A stretch of 64,000 bases of DNA from Psychrobacillus sp. OK032 (GCF_900111345.1 NZ_FOGY01000002.1:434001-498000), one strand, 5' to 3'; positions 15,125-23,756 are shown, counted from the stretch's first letter. Program-made: numbers and translations. The notes: a model not told the origin generated them from the sequence alone.

Positions 15125-16113
15125 TGACCGCCTCCGTTTCTAGTTTTCGTAATAAACTCGTAAGCACCGCTATAATCACGCTTTACTCTGTCCGGTAAGC
15201 TCGACTTCCAGACTGCGCTAACTTGCGTCTTGATTGCGTTAAACTCATCGTCCGTTAGCGATAATGCACACGCTGTCTTGAAGTTGTTAAACGTGAAGTT
15301 ATCGAGATCCATCGGCGGTGGCGTTGACTCACGAACTGCTTTCGTTATATATGCAGGCTTATCGAATAGCTCCGCTTTCATTTCCGGCGTAATCTGCTGA
15401 CAGAACGCTCGAATGTCCGGCGTCTTAGCGTATTGCTCGTCCGTCATGTGCCACGCCTGTTTCGCAGCATTAACGTAAAGTACTACGTAATAATCGCAAT
15501 CGAACATGTGCGCATAAGCCACCGTTTGCATAGCGTGTTTAGGCTCCGCTTCACGCATCGAATAATGTGACGTCTTGGCCGGCGTACCTTGCTTCGACTT
15601 GACTTCGAGTCCTACGCGTATTTCAGCGCCATCGTCCGTTGTATACGTCATAATACCGTCCGGCGCTCCGAACAGATAGAACGTTTCACCGTTGTGCTCG
15701 ACGAGTTTATTCGTCTTGGCGAAGTCCTCGAACATCGGACGACCTTGCGTATCGCGTTCGAATTTGAAGCGTGGCTTGTTACCGGTAAGACGCTCGTAAT
15801 TGCGTTCGATGAACAGTAAATCGCGTTGGATAATATCGCCAATCTTTGTGCCTATCGCCTGCCAGCGCCCTTGATGCGGTTGCTTGCGGAAGCCGTCTTT
15901 TTTAGCGCCTTTCGCCTTTACGTATAACGAACGCGGACAGTCGCCGAGTGATGACGGTGAAAAGTACGGCTTCTTCGGATATACATTCGGCGGATTAGCG
16001 TACCATCCGTGAATCTGTGCGTCTAGTGCGTTGTCGTACGTTTCTGGTAGCGAGTAATGATCGTCCAGTAGCGCGATTAAATCGCCTTCTATTTGCGTTG
16101 ATAAATTCGTCAA
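15121..16113 (-). CDS. PD-(D/E)XK exonuclease, Cas4/RecB-like
   Basis: 330-residue nuclease with an SPSSLGDCPRSLYVKAKG segment near residue 52, then the metal-binding core FGAPDGIM near 148 and VGLEVKSKQG near 169 (D, E-x-K), and a downstream MQTVAYAHMF helix near 193 of the RecB family. Such phage enzymes process DNA ends for recombination-dependent replication. The four-Cys iron-sulphur pattern of true Cas4 is not evident, and no CRISPR array is in the window. Followed by the KOW-domain and resolvase genes in one coupled unit. Confidence 0.8.
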   Translation of the reverse strand: MTNLSTQIEGDLIALLDDHYSLPETYDNALDAQIHGWYANPPNVYPKKPYFSPSSLGDCPRSLYVKAKGAKKDGFRKQPHQGRWQAIGTKIGDIIQRDLLFIERNYERLTGNKPRFKFERDTQGRPMFEDFAKTNKLVEHNGETFYLFGAPDGIMTYTTDDGAEIRVGLEVKSKQGTPAKTSHYSMREAEPKHAMQTVAYAHMFDCDYYVVLYVNAAKQAWHMTDEQYAKTPDIRAFCQQITPEMKAELFDKPAYITKAVRESTPPPMDLDNFTFNNFKTACALSLTDDEFNAIKTQVSAVWKSSLPDRVKRDYSGAYEFITKTRNGGGQ

Positions 16114-16114
16114 A

Positions 16115-16453
16115 TTATCGCCCCTCTTTCGCTACATATTGAATTACCGTTACTTCCTTCGGTTCAACTTCGCCGAATGACCACTGGCTGTCCTGTCCTT
16201 CTTGCGTTTCAGACGCAGGCACTTCGCGGAATAATTCGAAGTAAGCCGTTTCATCGCCTTCTACTACTTCGAATATCTTCGTTTCGTAGTTCGACCAACG
16301 GCCGCCTTCTTCGAAAATCGTATCGACGACTTTTGACGTGTAGCCCTCCGGCTTATATGCGTCTAGGATATCGTCAATTTCGAAGTATTCATCGTTAGTG
16401 TCCTCGCCTTCTGCACCGTGTAGTTTGCGTAGTTCCTCAATAATTTTCGTCAT
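16115..16453 (-). CDS. Phage protein of unknown function, 112 aa
   Basis: ATG at 16453 after GGAGGTACGCTGAT. Acidic throughout, with a beta-rich middle (YETKIFEVVEGDETAYFELF) and an aromatic C-terminal part (VTVIQYVAKEGR). Not recognised. Confidence 0.6.
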   Translation of the reverse strand: MTKIIEELRKLHGAEGEDTNDEYFEIDDILDAYKPEGYTSKVVDTIFEEGGRWSNYETKIFEVVEGDETAYFELFREVPASETQEGQDSQWSFGEVEPKEVTVIQYVAKEGR

Positions 16454-16454
16454 A

Positions 16455-16745
16455 TCAGCGTACCTCCTTCGCATATTCAACCGCTTCTAGTATTTCTTCT
16501 GCGCTTACCATGCCGCTAAGCCTTGCGACTTCTACGCCGTTGCGTTCGTATATCATTACGGGCACTCCGGTAATTCCGTACTGGGCGATAAGCTCCGGCT
16601 CCTGCGTAATGTCATGCTCCGATACTACTGCGTTGGCTTGCGTTAGTTGGTCGCCGATGTCCGCCATTGCGTAGCTTAGTACGGCACATGGTCGGCACCC
16701 AGGCTTCGATAGCTTGCGAATGGTGATTTCGATTGGCTTCGTCAT
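16455..16745 (-). CDS. Thioredoxin/glutaredoxin-like protein
   Basis: 96 residues with the redox motif CRPC at 17-20, a cis-Pro loop (GITGVPVMIYERNG) near 60 and a C-terminal helix EEILEAVEYAKEV, the thioredoxin fold in its shortest form. It lies two genes after site B and is a plausible electron donor for the phage ribonucleotide reductase. One-base overlap with the preceding gene. Confidence 0.85.
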   Translation of the reverse strand: MTKPIEITIRKLSKPGCRPCAVLSYAMADIGDQLTQANAVVSEHDITQEPELIAQYGITGVPVMIYERNGVEVARLSGMVSAEEILEAVEYAKEVR

Positions 16746-17044
16746 TACTTAACCGCCTTCCATACCGTTGTAATTACCTCGACCTGTTCGACTTCCGTTA
16801 ACTCGCAATCGTTCATATACGCTTCATAACCATAATCTTCGTAGCCCCATCGAGCATCCGAGCGTGTAATTCGGAAATGTTTTCCGTCAGATTTTCGTTT
16901 GTAGATAACGGTGAAATCTCGTCCGTCATCGTCCATATCTTCCTCTTGCTCAACGTTTACGTACGTCTCACCTTCGAATTCAAACTCGTTTTCCCACGGG
17001 ATGTTCTCTTTTACGATTTCGTGCGTTAAAATAATTTTCGTCAT
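16745..17044 (-). CDS. Phage protein of unknown function, 99 aa
   Basis: First gene of the thioredoxin/nuclease unit, right behind motif site B; its AGGAGG ribosome site touches that motif. Acidic and aromatic (EEDMDDDGRDFTVIYKRK, ARWGYEDYGYEAYMND). Not recognised. Confidence 0.6.
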   Translation of the reverse strand: MTKIILTHEIVKENIPWENEFEFEGETYVNVEQEEDMDDDGRDFTVIYKRKSDGKHFRITRSDARWGYEDYGYEAYMNDCELTEVEQVEVITTVWKAVK

Positions 17045-17056
17045 ATGAACGCCTCC

Positions 17057-17096
17057 TATAATAGTATTATCGTTTGTGAACGGTGTGGTGCGGAGT
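17057..17096 (-). promoter_or_regulatory. Phage regulon motif, copy B
   Basis: Minus strand: ACTCCGCAC, 12 bases, AAACGATAATACTATTAT, then AGGAGG of the 99-aa gene. The 12-base gap is one longer than in the other copies. It lies just after the polymerase stop codon (17108). Confidence 0.6.
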
Positions 17097-17107
17097 ACTG
17101 CGTGAGC

Positions 17108-19885
17108 TTATTGTGCGAAATATTCTTCCGGCGAGTATTCCTCCATCCAACACGGCTCAATTACGGTGTCGCATTCAAGCGGTAAAACTAAGTGGAACGT
17201 ATCCGTCATGATGTTCGTATATAAATCGGTTGCTTCTTTCGTAAGCTGATTGTCAGGTATAGCGCACTTCAATTCGTCATGCAGTGTTAGGGCGAACTCC
17301 CAACCGCGAGTTACAGTACATTCGTAGTAGCTCCGTATCATACACAGTTGCAATATGTTAGCGCCGGAACCTTGTATCGTATGGTTGAACGCAGCACGCT
17401 CGCAACCGCCAGTGAATCGCATTAAGTCCCAGAATTCCGAGCGCTCTTTCCACGGAATCTTATTCGACTTCTTACCGAGTTCGGGATCGTTCTTGTCGGT
17501 GATTCCGCATTTACGCATTAGAACGCATAGTCGTTTATACTTCTCGACATAACCGGGGAATCTGCGCTTTTGCTTAAATATCGTCGCAGTCCATCCGTAC
17601 CTACGGAGGTGAGCGAATGTTTCTTCGACCATTCCACCGAAGCCAGGCAACACCTCGTCAAACTTATCGTAAGCATAATACGCCTGTTCCTCGGTTACTC
17701 CGTGCGGAATTACGCCTTTGTAGAACATATCTTTCGCCTGCCCATAACCACGCGCCAAGAACGCTTGCTTCATCGCTTTACGGAAATCCGGTACTTGTTG
17801 TGGCGTTCCTTTAACGGATTTATAATAGGACTCCGTGCAATGCTCCGCAGGAACTTCGAATAATATCGCAGCAAACTCAACGTAAGGATCGAGTCCTTTG
17901 CGGTACATATCAGCGAATATTTCATCGCCAAACTCTGTCGCCATTCGATGTGCCTGTATACGTGGCTCTATCGATGATAAATCCGAACCTAAGAACGTGT
18001 GGTCTTTTGGAGGCTTGAACGCCATTCGGACGCGCTTACCTTCTTCCGTTCTTGCGGGTATATTCTGAACGTTCGTGCCTTTTCTGACATTCTTTTCAGC
18101 GTCGACTAATAGGCGCATTTGCGATAGGAAATTATCGTCGTTAATGTCGTTGTGATATAGCGAGTTACTTTTTCCGGTATATCCTTTCGAACTGTAGCGT
18201 CCTGTAGATACCGTTTGTAATTGCGTGTGCAGGCGTCCATCTACATCGATAGCTTGCGGAATCTTTTTAATGAACGTACCTAATAGCGTTGATAATTTCG
18301 AGAATTCTGCGAGCGGTTTAAGCGACGGTTCCGTTTTAAAATAAAGACCTAACACGTCTTTATTCGTTAAACGCTCTCGTTTCTTATCGAATTGCTTCGT
18401 CTTGTCCTCGATCTTTAGTACGTCGTAAATGAGATACGAAATATGCGCGTCAGAATCTAAGTTGAACTCCGTTATGAAATCCGGTGCATTTTGCGGAATT
18501 GCTGGTGCCAATGGTTCCGTCTTATACTTACGGATGCGCTCCTTTAGCTGCTGATACTTCTTCGTCGCAGGATTAGCGGTCTTTAGTTCTTCCTCACAAT
18601 GTCTCAACATTTCGTTTTGTTTATCGATTTGTTTCTGACGGTTAGCGCACCACTCGTCGATTTTGTCGCCCTTAATGTGCATCGACATTTCGTAAAGGAA
18701 GTCGTCGTCAATTCCGTATGATGCGTGCAAGTCGTCAATTGCCTGTTGTAGCTTCGGCTCGAATTCGTTTTCCAGGCGCTTCATTTCATCTAAGTCGATT
18801 ACGAATCCTGTGCGTTCTATAGTCGTATTAACTTCGTAGAGGTATTGGCGGATTTCGAAATACGGATAATATAAGTCGTCCGTACGCAACATCATATCGA
18901 TTTGCCACTTCGTAAATAGCCAACCTTTTTCAACGTCTTTTATAGCGTATATCCCTACGACTTCCGGCGAGTAAATCATCGGCGATCCTTTTCCGAATAA
19001 ATCCTCGAAAGTGAAATCGTCCATATGGTCCGCGCCGATGTACTTCTTGTATTTCGATACTAACGGCTTCAATCCGTTTGATTCCTCGTGCTCGTTCATT
19101 AACTGCGCTGCGTCCATCGAATCGTATCGGAAGCCTTTCGGTGCAAGACCGTCGTTTAAGAACATCGCATAGTCAAACGTTGTATTATGAAAGGCTTTCG
19201 CATGGCTTGCGTCCTCGATAAATGCCTTTACGATGTCTAGCGCCTTCGAGCGTGTGCATTGTTCATCTTCCGTTAAATGTCCGTAAGCTACGTAATAGCC
19301 TTCGTTCAGTAGTGGTAGCCAAAACGAATAACCTCCGCTTAAATCGATTCGCGTATCTGTACCGCTTGTTTCCGTATCCCATTCCGTGAAGGACGTTACT
19401 AGCGGTATTTCTACGCCACTTTCGAGCAACCTACGTCGGATAATCGTATCGTTGAATAGTCCGAATACTTTACGGAACCATTCGTCGTCTTGCTGTAAGC
19501 GGACTTCTTCGTTAAGGCGCTCGATCATCGCTTGTAAATCGGAATCCTTCGTAATAACGTTATAATTCGTCGGCTTCGTTTCTAGCGTTTCTTTCATGCG
19601 CTGCTCACGTAATTGTTCGTGTTCCTCCGCCAATATGCGACGTCCCATCTGCAACGCTTCGGCTTTCGTAAACTTGCCGTCTTTGATGCGTCCTGCCTTA
19701 CCGGCTTTAAACGCTCGATACGCTGCGTCGAATTCCATACGTTCTTTATCGGTGAACTTCGATTGTGAAACGCGAATCCAAGCGTCCTCCAACGTTTCCG
19801 TCGCGGCGGACTTCCTTACGGCTGCGGCTTGGAGGGCGTCCGTTGCCCCCGTCTGCTTTGCCGCTATATTCAGCGTTAATTTCAA
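17108..19885 (-). CDS. Family A DNA polymerase with 3'-5' exonuclease
   Basis: 925-residue phage replicase. The exonuclease part has TEWDTETSGTDTR near 166 and a DYAMFLND helix near 235. The polymerase part has motif A GSDLSSIEPRIQAHR near 634, motif B RKAMKQAFLARGYGQ near 703 and motif C LTLHDELK near 866. Motif A (DLSSIEPR for the usual DYSQIELR) and motif C (LHDE for VHDE) are variants found in phage relatives. No 5' nuclease domain. TTG start at 19885 with AAGGAGGGCTCGGAA. It is uninterrupted by introns or inteins. Confidence 0.93.
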   Translation of the reverse strand: MKLTLNIAAKQTGATDALQAAAVRKSAATETLEDAWIRVSQSKFTDKERMEFDAAYRAFKAGKAGRIKDGKFTKAEALQMGRRILAEEHEQLREQRMKETLETKPTNYNVITKDSDLQAMIERLNEEVRLQQDDEWFRKVFGLFNDTIIRRRLLESGVEIPLVTSFTEWDTETSGTDTRIDLSGGYSFWLPLLNEGYYVAYGHLTEDEQCTRSKALDIVKAFIEDASHAKAFHNTTFDYAMFLNDGLAPKGFRYDSMDAAQLMNEHEESNGLKPLVSKYKKYIGADHMDDFTFEDLFGKGSPMIYSPEVVGIYAIKDVEKGWLFTKWQIDMMLRTDDLYYPYFEIRQYLYEVNTTIERTGFVIDLDEMKRLENEFEPKLQQAIDDLHASYGIDDDFLYEMSMHIKGDKIDEWCANRQKQIDKQNEMLRHCEEELKTANPATKKYQQLKERIRKYKTEPLAPAIPQNAPDFITEFNLDSDAHISYLIYDVLKIEDKTKQFDKKRERLTNKDVLGLYFKTEPSLKPLAEFSKLSTLLGTFIKKIPQAIDVDGRLHTQLQTVSTGRYSSKGYTGKSNSLYHNDINDDNFLSQMRLLVDAEKNVRKGTNVQNIPARTEEGKRVRMAFKPPKDHTFLGSDLSSIEPRIQAHRMATEFGDEIFADMYRKGLDPYVEFAAILFEVPAEHCTESYYKSVKGTPQQVPDFRKAMKQAFLARGYGQAKDMFYKGVIPHGVTEEQAYYAYDKFDEVLPGFGGMVEETFAHLRRYGWTATIFKQKRRFPGYVEKYKRLCVLMRKCGITDKNDPELGKKSNKIPWKERSEFWDLMRFTGGCERAAFNHTIQGSGANILQLCMIRSYYECTVTRGWEFALTLHDELKCAIPDNQLTKEATDLYTNIMTDTFHLVLPLECDTVIEPCWMEEYSPEEYFAQ

Positions 19886-19913
19886 TTCCGAGCCCTCCTT
19901 CGCTTTGCCTGCG

Positions 19914-20729
19914 TTATTTTCGGTCGAGTCGTGATTCGGCGAAAGTTACCGGTTCAACCTGGTCGTAACCGACCCAACAACTTCTTTTATGAGTAACGTT
20001 AAATGATCCGCTAGAATCATACGATGTAATTTCTCCGACTTCACCTACGATTAAGTTCGCAATACGAGGATTTAGCACGCGCACAATATCGCCCTTGCGG
20101 TACTCATTCGGCTTGCGTCCTGCTTTCGTGAATACTGCGTCTTTAGCGGCTTGTTTAGCGAGTGACTCCGCTTTAGCCTTCGCTTCTGCGACTTCTTCGT
20201 CGGTAGCTTTACGAAGTTGCTCGTATTTGACTACGTATGTCCTTTCGCCAAGCGTGTTAACTCTCGCATGTGATGGCGCATAAGTTACGGAAGTACCTTC
20301 GTATACCCCTAACTTACCGTCTAAATCTACGCCAAATTTCGAGTTACCTCTGATGATAACGGATTCTCCGACTTTCAACGGCTCAACTTTCGGTGCGTAT
20401 ACGAGTACCGTATCGGTTGTGCGGCGCAATTGCGGTCGGTATAAATCGAATAATTCTCCGTCACGGTCCGCAATTTGAACGCCTTCCTCGACTTCGTACG
20501 TTCGTCCGACGCTGAATAGTTCGCCATCAGTATCGCAGAGAATAACGACGTCACCCGCTTGCGCCTTGCGTTCAACTAGCGTGTAAGTAGCGCCGTTGTG
20601 CGTAATTTCTTTCGCAGGCTCGTCCGGGACTTCTTCCGGTACTTCTCCGCCGAACTTCTGCGTAATTGCGAATAATTCCTCCGTAGTTCCCTCGAAGATC
20701 GTGCCGTCTACTAATGTAAGTTTCGCCAA
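19914..20729 (-). CDS. Multi-KOW/SH3 domain phage protein, 271 aa
   Basis: The likely start is a TTG at 20729: the sequence before it, ATGGAGGCGTTATTA, looks like an in-frame ATG but contains the GGAGG ribosome site itself. Several barrel-like units with a G-D-x-V-x-V pattern are visible: AGDVVILCDTDGELFSVGRT near 57, VGESVIIRGNSKFGVDLDGK near 118, and KGDIVRVLNPRIANLIVGEV near 213, separated by an Ala/Lys-rich helix. It lies between the polymerase and the PD-(D/E)XK/SSB genes, so a replication accessory role is possible but not shown. Confidence 0.6.
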   Translation of the reverse strand: MAKLTLVDGTIFEGTTEELFAITQKFGGEVPEEVPDEPAKEITHNGATYTLVERKAQAGDVVILCDTDGELFSVGRTYEVEEGVQIADRDGELFDLYRPQLRRTTDTVLVYAPKVEPLKVGESVIIRGNSKFGVDLDGKLGVYEGTSVTYAPSHARVNTLGERTYVVKYEQLRKATDEEVAEAKAKAESLAKQAAKDAVFTKAGRKPNEYRKGDIVRVLNPRIANLIVGEVGEITSYDSSGSFNVTHKRSCWVGYDQVEPVTFAESRLDRK

Positions 20730-20750
20730 TAATAACGCCTCCATTTTCGT

Positions 20751-21137
20751 TTATAGTGTCGTAGGTAATTCCGTCCATTTCTCCGCTACTTCGTCGACCC
20801 GCGCCCAGTACTCGGATATGCACCGGTTTTCTACGAGGTATACGACGTTATTGGTTACGCCGATAAATACGTCGCAGTCGTACTTGTCGTAGACTTCTCC
20901 GCTGTTCTTCTTGCCTTTAAGGACGTAGTAATCGACGCCATCTTTCGTGCGCTGAATCAACGTCTTTACCTGACATCTGCAGATACGGTTGTCGCCTCGT
21001 TTGGTTACCGCGATATCGAACGCCGCCGGAACGATAGATTCCAGCACCGTCCACCCATTCGCAAGTAACGCTGTCTGCGCCAACAGTTCGCTATGGCGAC
21101 CGATGCTCGCTGTTGTAAGCGCCTGTGCGACTACCAT
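20751..21137 (-). CDS. PD-(D/E)XK family endonuclease, small
   Basis: 128 residues with the order E (GRHSELLAQTALLANGW near 13-29), D (PAAFDIAVTKRG near 37-48), Q-x-K (CRCQVKTLIQ near 53-62). This is the PD-(D/E)XK layout of small resolvase-like or group I intron-type endonucleases. It may cut branched DNA with the SSB and polymerase encoded next to it. Overlaps the SSB stop by one base (TAATG). Alternative: a restriction-like nuclease; the short size favours a replication role. Confidence 0.7.
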   Translation of the reverse strand: MVVAQALTTASIGRHSELLAQTALLANGWTVLESIVPAAFDIAVTKRGDNRICRCQVKTLIQRTKDGVDYYVLKGKKNSGEVYDKYDCDVFIGVTNNVVYLVENRCISEYWARVDEVAEKWTELPTTL

Positions 21138-21961
21138 TAAAACGGCAAGCTTTCGGAGTCTACGTCGATTGGTCCGCTAGATGCTGCGAACGGGTCTGCG
21201 TTAGGAGCTGCGTTTGTTAGCCCGATTAAGCTAACGTCGAAGCCTGCTTGCGTCAGTAGCTTAATTTGCTCCGCTTCGTCCGCTTCGAATAGCAATCCGT
21301 CGAACAGCGACATATCGAATTCAGCGGGCGCCTTCTCGAAATTAGCGCGTTGTGCGTCCGTTAAATCTTCGTCCATATCCATAACAGGCGATAGGCTTAC
21401 CGTTGTTGTTGTTCCGCTACCTTGCTTCGATAGTTCGAACGCAAACTTTCCGAGGCGCTTTTCGTTCTTCACGATAACGGCATGAATCGCCTGTGCCTGC
21501 GCTTTAGATACGTCGACAATGATCGGCTCGCCCGTTGTTAAGTCGTAGAAGCCCATTGCAAAGCGCTGTTTAGCGCGATACTTGGACGCTTCTTGTCCGT
21601 GGTGGTCGCTGAAATCCGCCGATAAATCCTTGTGATATTTCCAAGCGCGATCCCAAACTGTATAGTCCGCTACTGGATAGCCGGCTTTCGATTTCTGCGA
21701 TGGCTCTTTTGCTACGAAGCTATTAACCTGCTTGAAGATTCCGTATGAATAGAACGATATTAAATTCGCCGTACCGAGTACTTTAACGTAGAACGTGCTG
21801 CCGGATTTAAAGCTTTGGAACTCCGCGTTATTTCCACCGTCGTTTGTTGCGTTCAAAGCGTCTAGTGCGTCCAAACCTGCTGCGTATTTACTCAATAAAA
21901 TCGCTCCCTTTTCGAATGTTTTTCGAACGCTGGACTTTCCAACGCCCGCTACTACGTACAA
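21137..21961 (-). CDS. Single-stranded DNA-binding protein-like, with acidic LPF tail
   Basis: The protein has a soluble beta-rich core (FKSGSTFYVKVLGTANLIS near 50) and ends in an acidic, Pro-rich tail finishing DVDSESLPF. That copies the design of bacterial SSB and T7-type SSB tails, which recruit polymerase, primase and nucleases. It sits in the polymerase operon. TTG start at 21961 follows a perfect AAGGAGG with 6-base spacing; a second TTG at 21895 also has GGGAG upstream, so an N terminus shorter by 22 residues is possible. Family membership rests on context and tail, not on a recognised domain. Confidence 0.65.
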   Translation of the reverse strand: MYVVAGVGKSSVRKTFEKGAILLSKYAAGLDALDALNATNDGGNNAEFQSFKSGSTFYVKVLGTANLISFYSYGIFKQVNSFVAKEPSQKSKAGYPVADYTVWDRAWKYHKDLSADFSDHHGQEASKYRAKQRFAMGFYDLTTGEPIIVDVSKAQAQAIHAVIVKNEKRLGKFAFELSKQGSGTTTTVSLSPVMDMDEDLTDAQRANFEKAPAEFDMSLFDGLLFEADEAEQIKLLTQAGFDVSLIGLTNAAPNADPFAASSGPIDVDSESLPF

Positions 21962-22050
21962 CGCTAACCTCCTTCCCCACGATATTACGTCGCAGGATTG
22001 CAGTCGGGTTTCGGTTGTGACGCAGTAGCCGACGTTGATGCCGGCTTTAT

Positions 22051-22608
22051 TTATATAGTAAGAAAAGCGTCAGCCTCTCGTTTCGTACGCTCATATTCCG
22101 CTCGCAATTCGTCAAGCGCCTTACCAATCTCGTCGAACATGCCTAGCGCTACGTCAATATTCGTTTGAATCGACGCTTGTGTTTTCGGGTTCTTAGCGCG
22201 CACTTTGTTTAGCGTTAACTGCGCTATTTCGATTTGTACGAGCGCTTGTCGTTCGGATAGCGTACGGAATTCTCGCACAAATTGACGTTGCGCTTTCGTT
22301 AGTTCGCGTTTGATTGTAGCGCGAGCTTTCGAGATTATGGCGTTAGTTGCGGAGAATTTAACCTTCGCTTTAACACCGTCGCCATGCTTCGGTAAAATCG
22401 TTACGATAACGTCGTCTTTAGGGTCGAGTACGATCATCGCGTCGATACCGCTGTTTTTATACACTTTGCGCTTACTAGGCGTTTGGGTCGTTACGTAAAG
22501 CGCCGTTTCCATTAGCTGGTTAAACCATGCCTTCGCGTCCTCTTCCGCAACTCCGAATCTGATACGCGCTTGCTCAACGGCGTGAACCGTAGGATTGTAC
22601 GTTTTCAT
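22051..22608 (-). CDS. Helical phage protein of unknown function, 185 aa
   Basis: The N-terminal third (NPTVHAVEQARIRFGVAEED) has a H-A-x-x-Q-x-x-x-R-F-G pattern seen in phage proteins, followed by a beta segment (GIDAMIVLDPKDDVIVTILP) and a long helical C-terminal half with heptads. Preceded by the 57-aa gene through an ATGA overlap. Function unknown; placed upstream of SSB and polymerase. Confidence 0.6.
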   Translation of the reverse strand: MKTYNPTVHAVEQARIRFGVAEEDAKAWFNQLMETALYVTTQTPSKRKVYKNSGIDAMIVLDPKDDVIVTILPKHGDGVKAKVKFSATNAIISKARATIKRELTKAQRQFVREFRTLSERQALVQIEIAQLTLNKVRAKNPKTQASIQTNIDVALGMFDEIGKALDELRAEYERTKREADAFLTI

Positions 22609-22778
22609 CCAAGTCGCACCACCTTTACCATGCGATAGTAGTCCGCCTCGTCGCCGTCTGCGTCTAAAGTACCGTTGTAGTCGTAGTCCGCTTGGTAGCG
22701 TCCGTGTAAAGTTGGTAAATATTGCGTGTTTAAATCCGGCGAATCCGGGTTATAATAGTTAGTGTAGTAGTTAGGCAT
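22605..22778 (-). CDS. Tyr/Asp-rich small phage protein, 57 aa
   Basis: ATG at 22778 after GGAGGTTAACGCA. Composition is striking: MPNYYTNYYNPDSPDLNTQY, then several DYDYNG and DADGDEADYY stretches, ending basic (MVKVVRLG). First gene of the SSB-polymerase unit. Unknown. Confidence 0.6.
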   Translation of the reverse strand: MPNYYTNYYNPDSPDLNTQYLPTLHGRYQADYDYNGTLDADGDEADYYRMVKVVRLG

Positions 22779-22851
22779 TGCGTTAACCTCCGTTTAAGTT
22801 TCGTTTTATTTTTAAGGAAAGTGGAACGTTTCCGGTAAACTTGCGTATACT

Positions 22852-22879
22852 ATAGTAGACAAGTGAAGTATCCTCACAA
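22852..22879 (-). promoter_or_regulatory. Candidate sigma-A promoter for the SSB-polymerase unit
   Basis: In the 180-base gap before the 57-aa gene the minus strand has TTGTGA (22879-22874), 16 bases, TACTAT (22857-22852). No copy of the five-copy phage motif is present here. The rest of 22779-22960 is AT-rich without a gene. Confidence 0.4.
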
Positions 22880-22960
22880 TAATATATTGAATAAAGATTC
22901 ATCATGCGTTATAATAACTTTTGAAGGCATAATTAAATAAGCCTACGTAATACGAATTTA

Positions 22961-23581
22961 TTAACCGACATGCACTGTTGGTGCCGTGAAATAGTCGTAA
23001 TAACTTCCATAGATTGATTCATCATAATGTTTAGATAAATTACGAATTCGCGATTTTACAGTTTTGTCGGTAGTGCCGATTTGCTTGGCGGCTTTTCGGT
23101 ACGAATCAGTTTCGATGAATGCTGACGCTGATGTGAGAGTTAGTTCGTTAGCATTCGATAGTAAGAACGTGACTAGTTGGCGCTGGTCGCGTTTTTTTAT
23201 TCCCTTAATCTCGTCATCTTCTGTCGTTGGCGCGACTTCGATGATTTCGTACACTTCGTTTAGAATTCCGTCGTCATCCTCGTACATTACTTCGGTGGTT
23301 CGGTTATCGCGTAGTGTTCTTTTTCTGGCTAAATCGATGCAGCCGAATTTTATGGCGCTGTATACTGCGTTTTTGAATTTTCCTTGACCATCGAACTTAG
23401 TAGCGATGTCGAGTAACTTTTCGTTTATCATCGATTCGACGTCCAGTTCGTCTAACTTGTACCTCCGAGAGAAAGTGCTTACTATTCCGAATCCCCCTTC
23501 GTAGATATATTCGTAGATTTCGCAAAATGCTTTTTCGCATTTCGTTGTTTGATACCGTAGTACTATTTCGTTGATTGGCAT
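22961..23581 (-). CDS. Phage sigma-70-like factor
   Basis: 206 residues with the two-part plan of small sigma factors. A region 2-like helix set spans residues 50-90 (INEKLLDIATKFDGQGKFKN, IKFGCIDLARKRTLRDNR). An acidic linker follows (near 95-120). The C-terminal HTH spans 150-185 (SFIETDSYRKAAKQIGTTDK, VKSRIRNLS), like region 4. It is divergent from the HTH repressor-like genes and has copy C of the phage motif right before its AGGAGG ribosome site, so it may control its own transcription and the other motif-bearing units. Core-polymerase binding is inferred from the fold only. Confidence 0.75.
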   Translation of the reverse strand: MPINEIVLRYQTTKCEKAFCEIYEYIYEGGFGIVSTFSRRYKLDELDVESMINEKLLDIATKFDGQGKFKNAVYSAIKFGCIDLARKRTLRDNRTTEVMYEDDDGILNEVYEIIEVAPTTEDDEIKGIKKRDQRQLVTFLLSNANELTLTSASAFIETDSYRKAAKQIGTTDKTVKSRIRNLSKHYDESIYGSYYDYFTAPTVHVG

Positions 23582-23596
23582 GTTTTGTATTCCTCC

Positions 23597-23635
23597 TATA
23601 ATAGTATTATCGTTTCTAATTTCAAAGTGCGGAGT
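23597..23635 (-). promoter_or_regulatory. Phage regulon motif, copy C (sigma gene)
   Basis: Minus strand: ACTCCGCAC, 11 bases, AAACGATAATACTATTAT, then AGGAGG. It directly precedes the sigma-like gene and lies within the divergent control region. Confidence 0.6.
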
Positions 23636-23658
23636 AGATATTGAAAAGTTTTTAAAAA

Positions 23659-23724
23659 TTGTTTATTTACTTACTCCTTAGATAATAATATAATTAAAGT
23701 GGTTGAGAAAGTCAACCCTTTTTT
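23659..23724 (+). promoter_or_regulatory. Promoter and leader hairpin of the plus-strand regulator
   Basis: TATAAT (23689-23694) with TTTACT 17 bases upstream, or GATAAT (23681) with TTGTTT 16 bases upstream. Right after it comes GGTTGA-GAAAG-TCAACC (23701-23717) followed by CTTTTTT, which looks like a small intrinsic terminator placed between promoter and ribosome site. It may limit read-through into the regulator gene or be an operator. Confidence 0.5.
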
Positions 23725-23756
23725 ATAACTTTTGTCACAGGGAGAGAATTAGGTCT

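Noticed and set aside
20372-20823. Minus-strand frames of 66 and 83 codons overlapping the multi-KOW and PD-(D/E)XK genes.
   Set aside because: Out of frame with well-supported genes, Arg-rich shadow translations.
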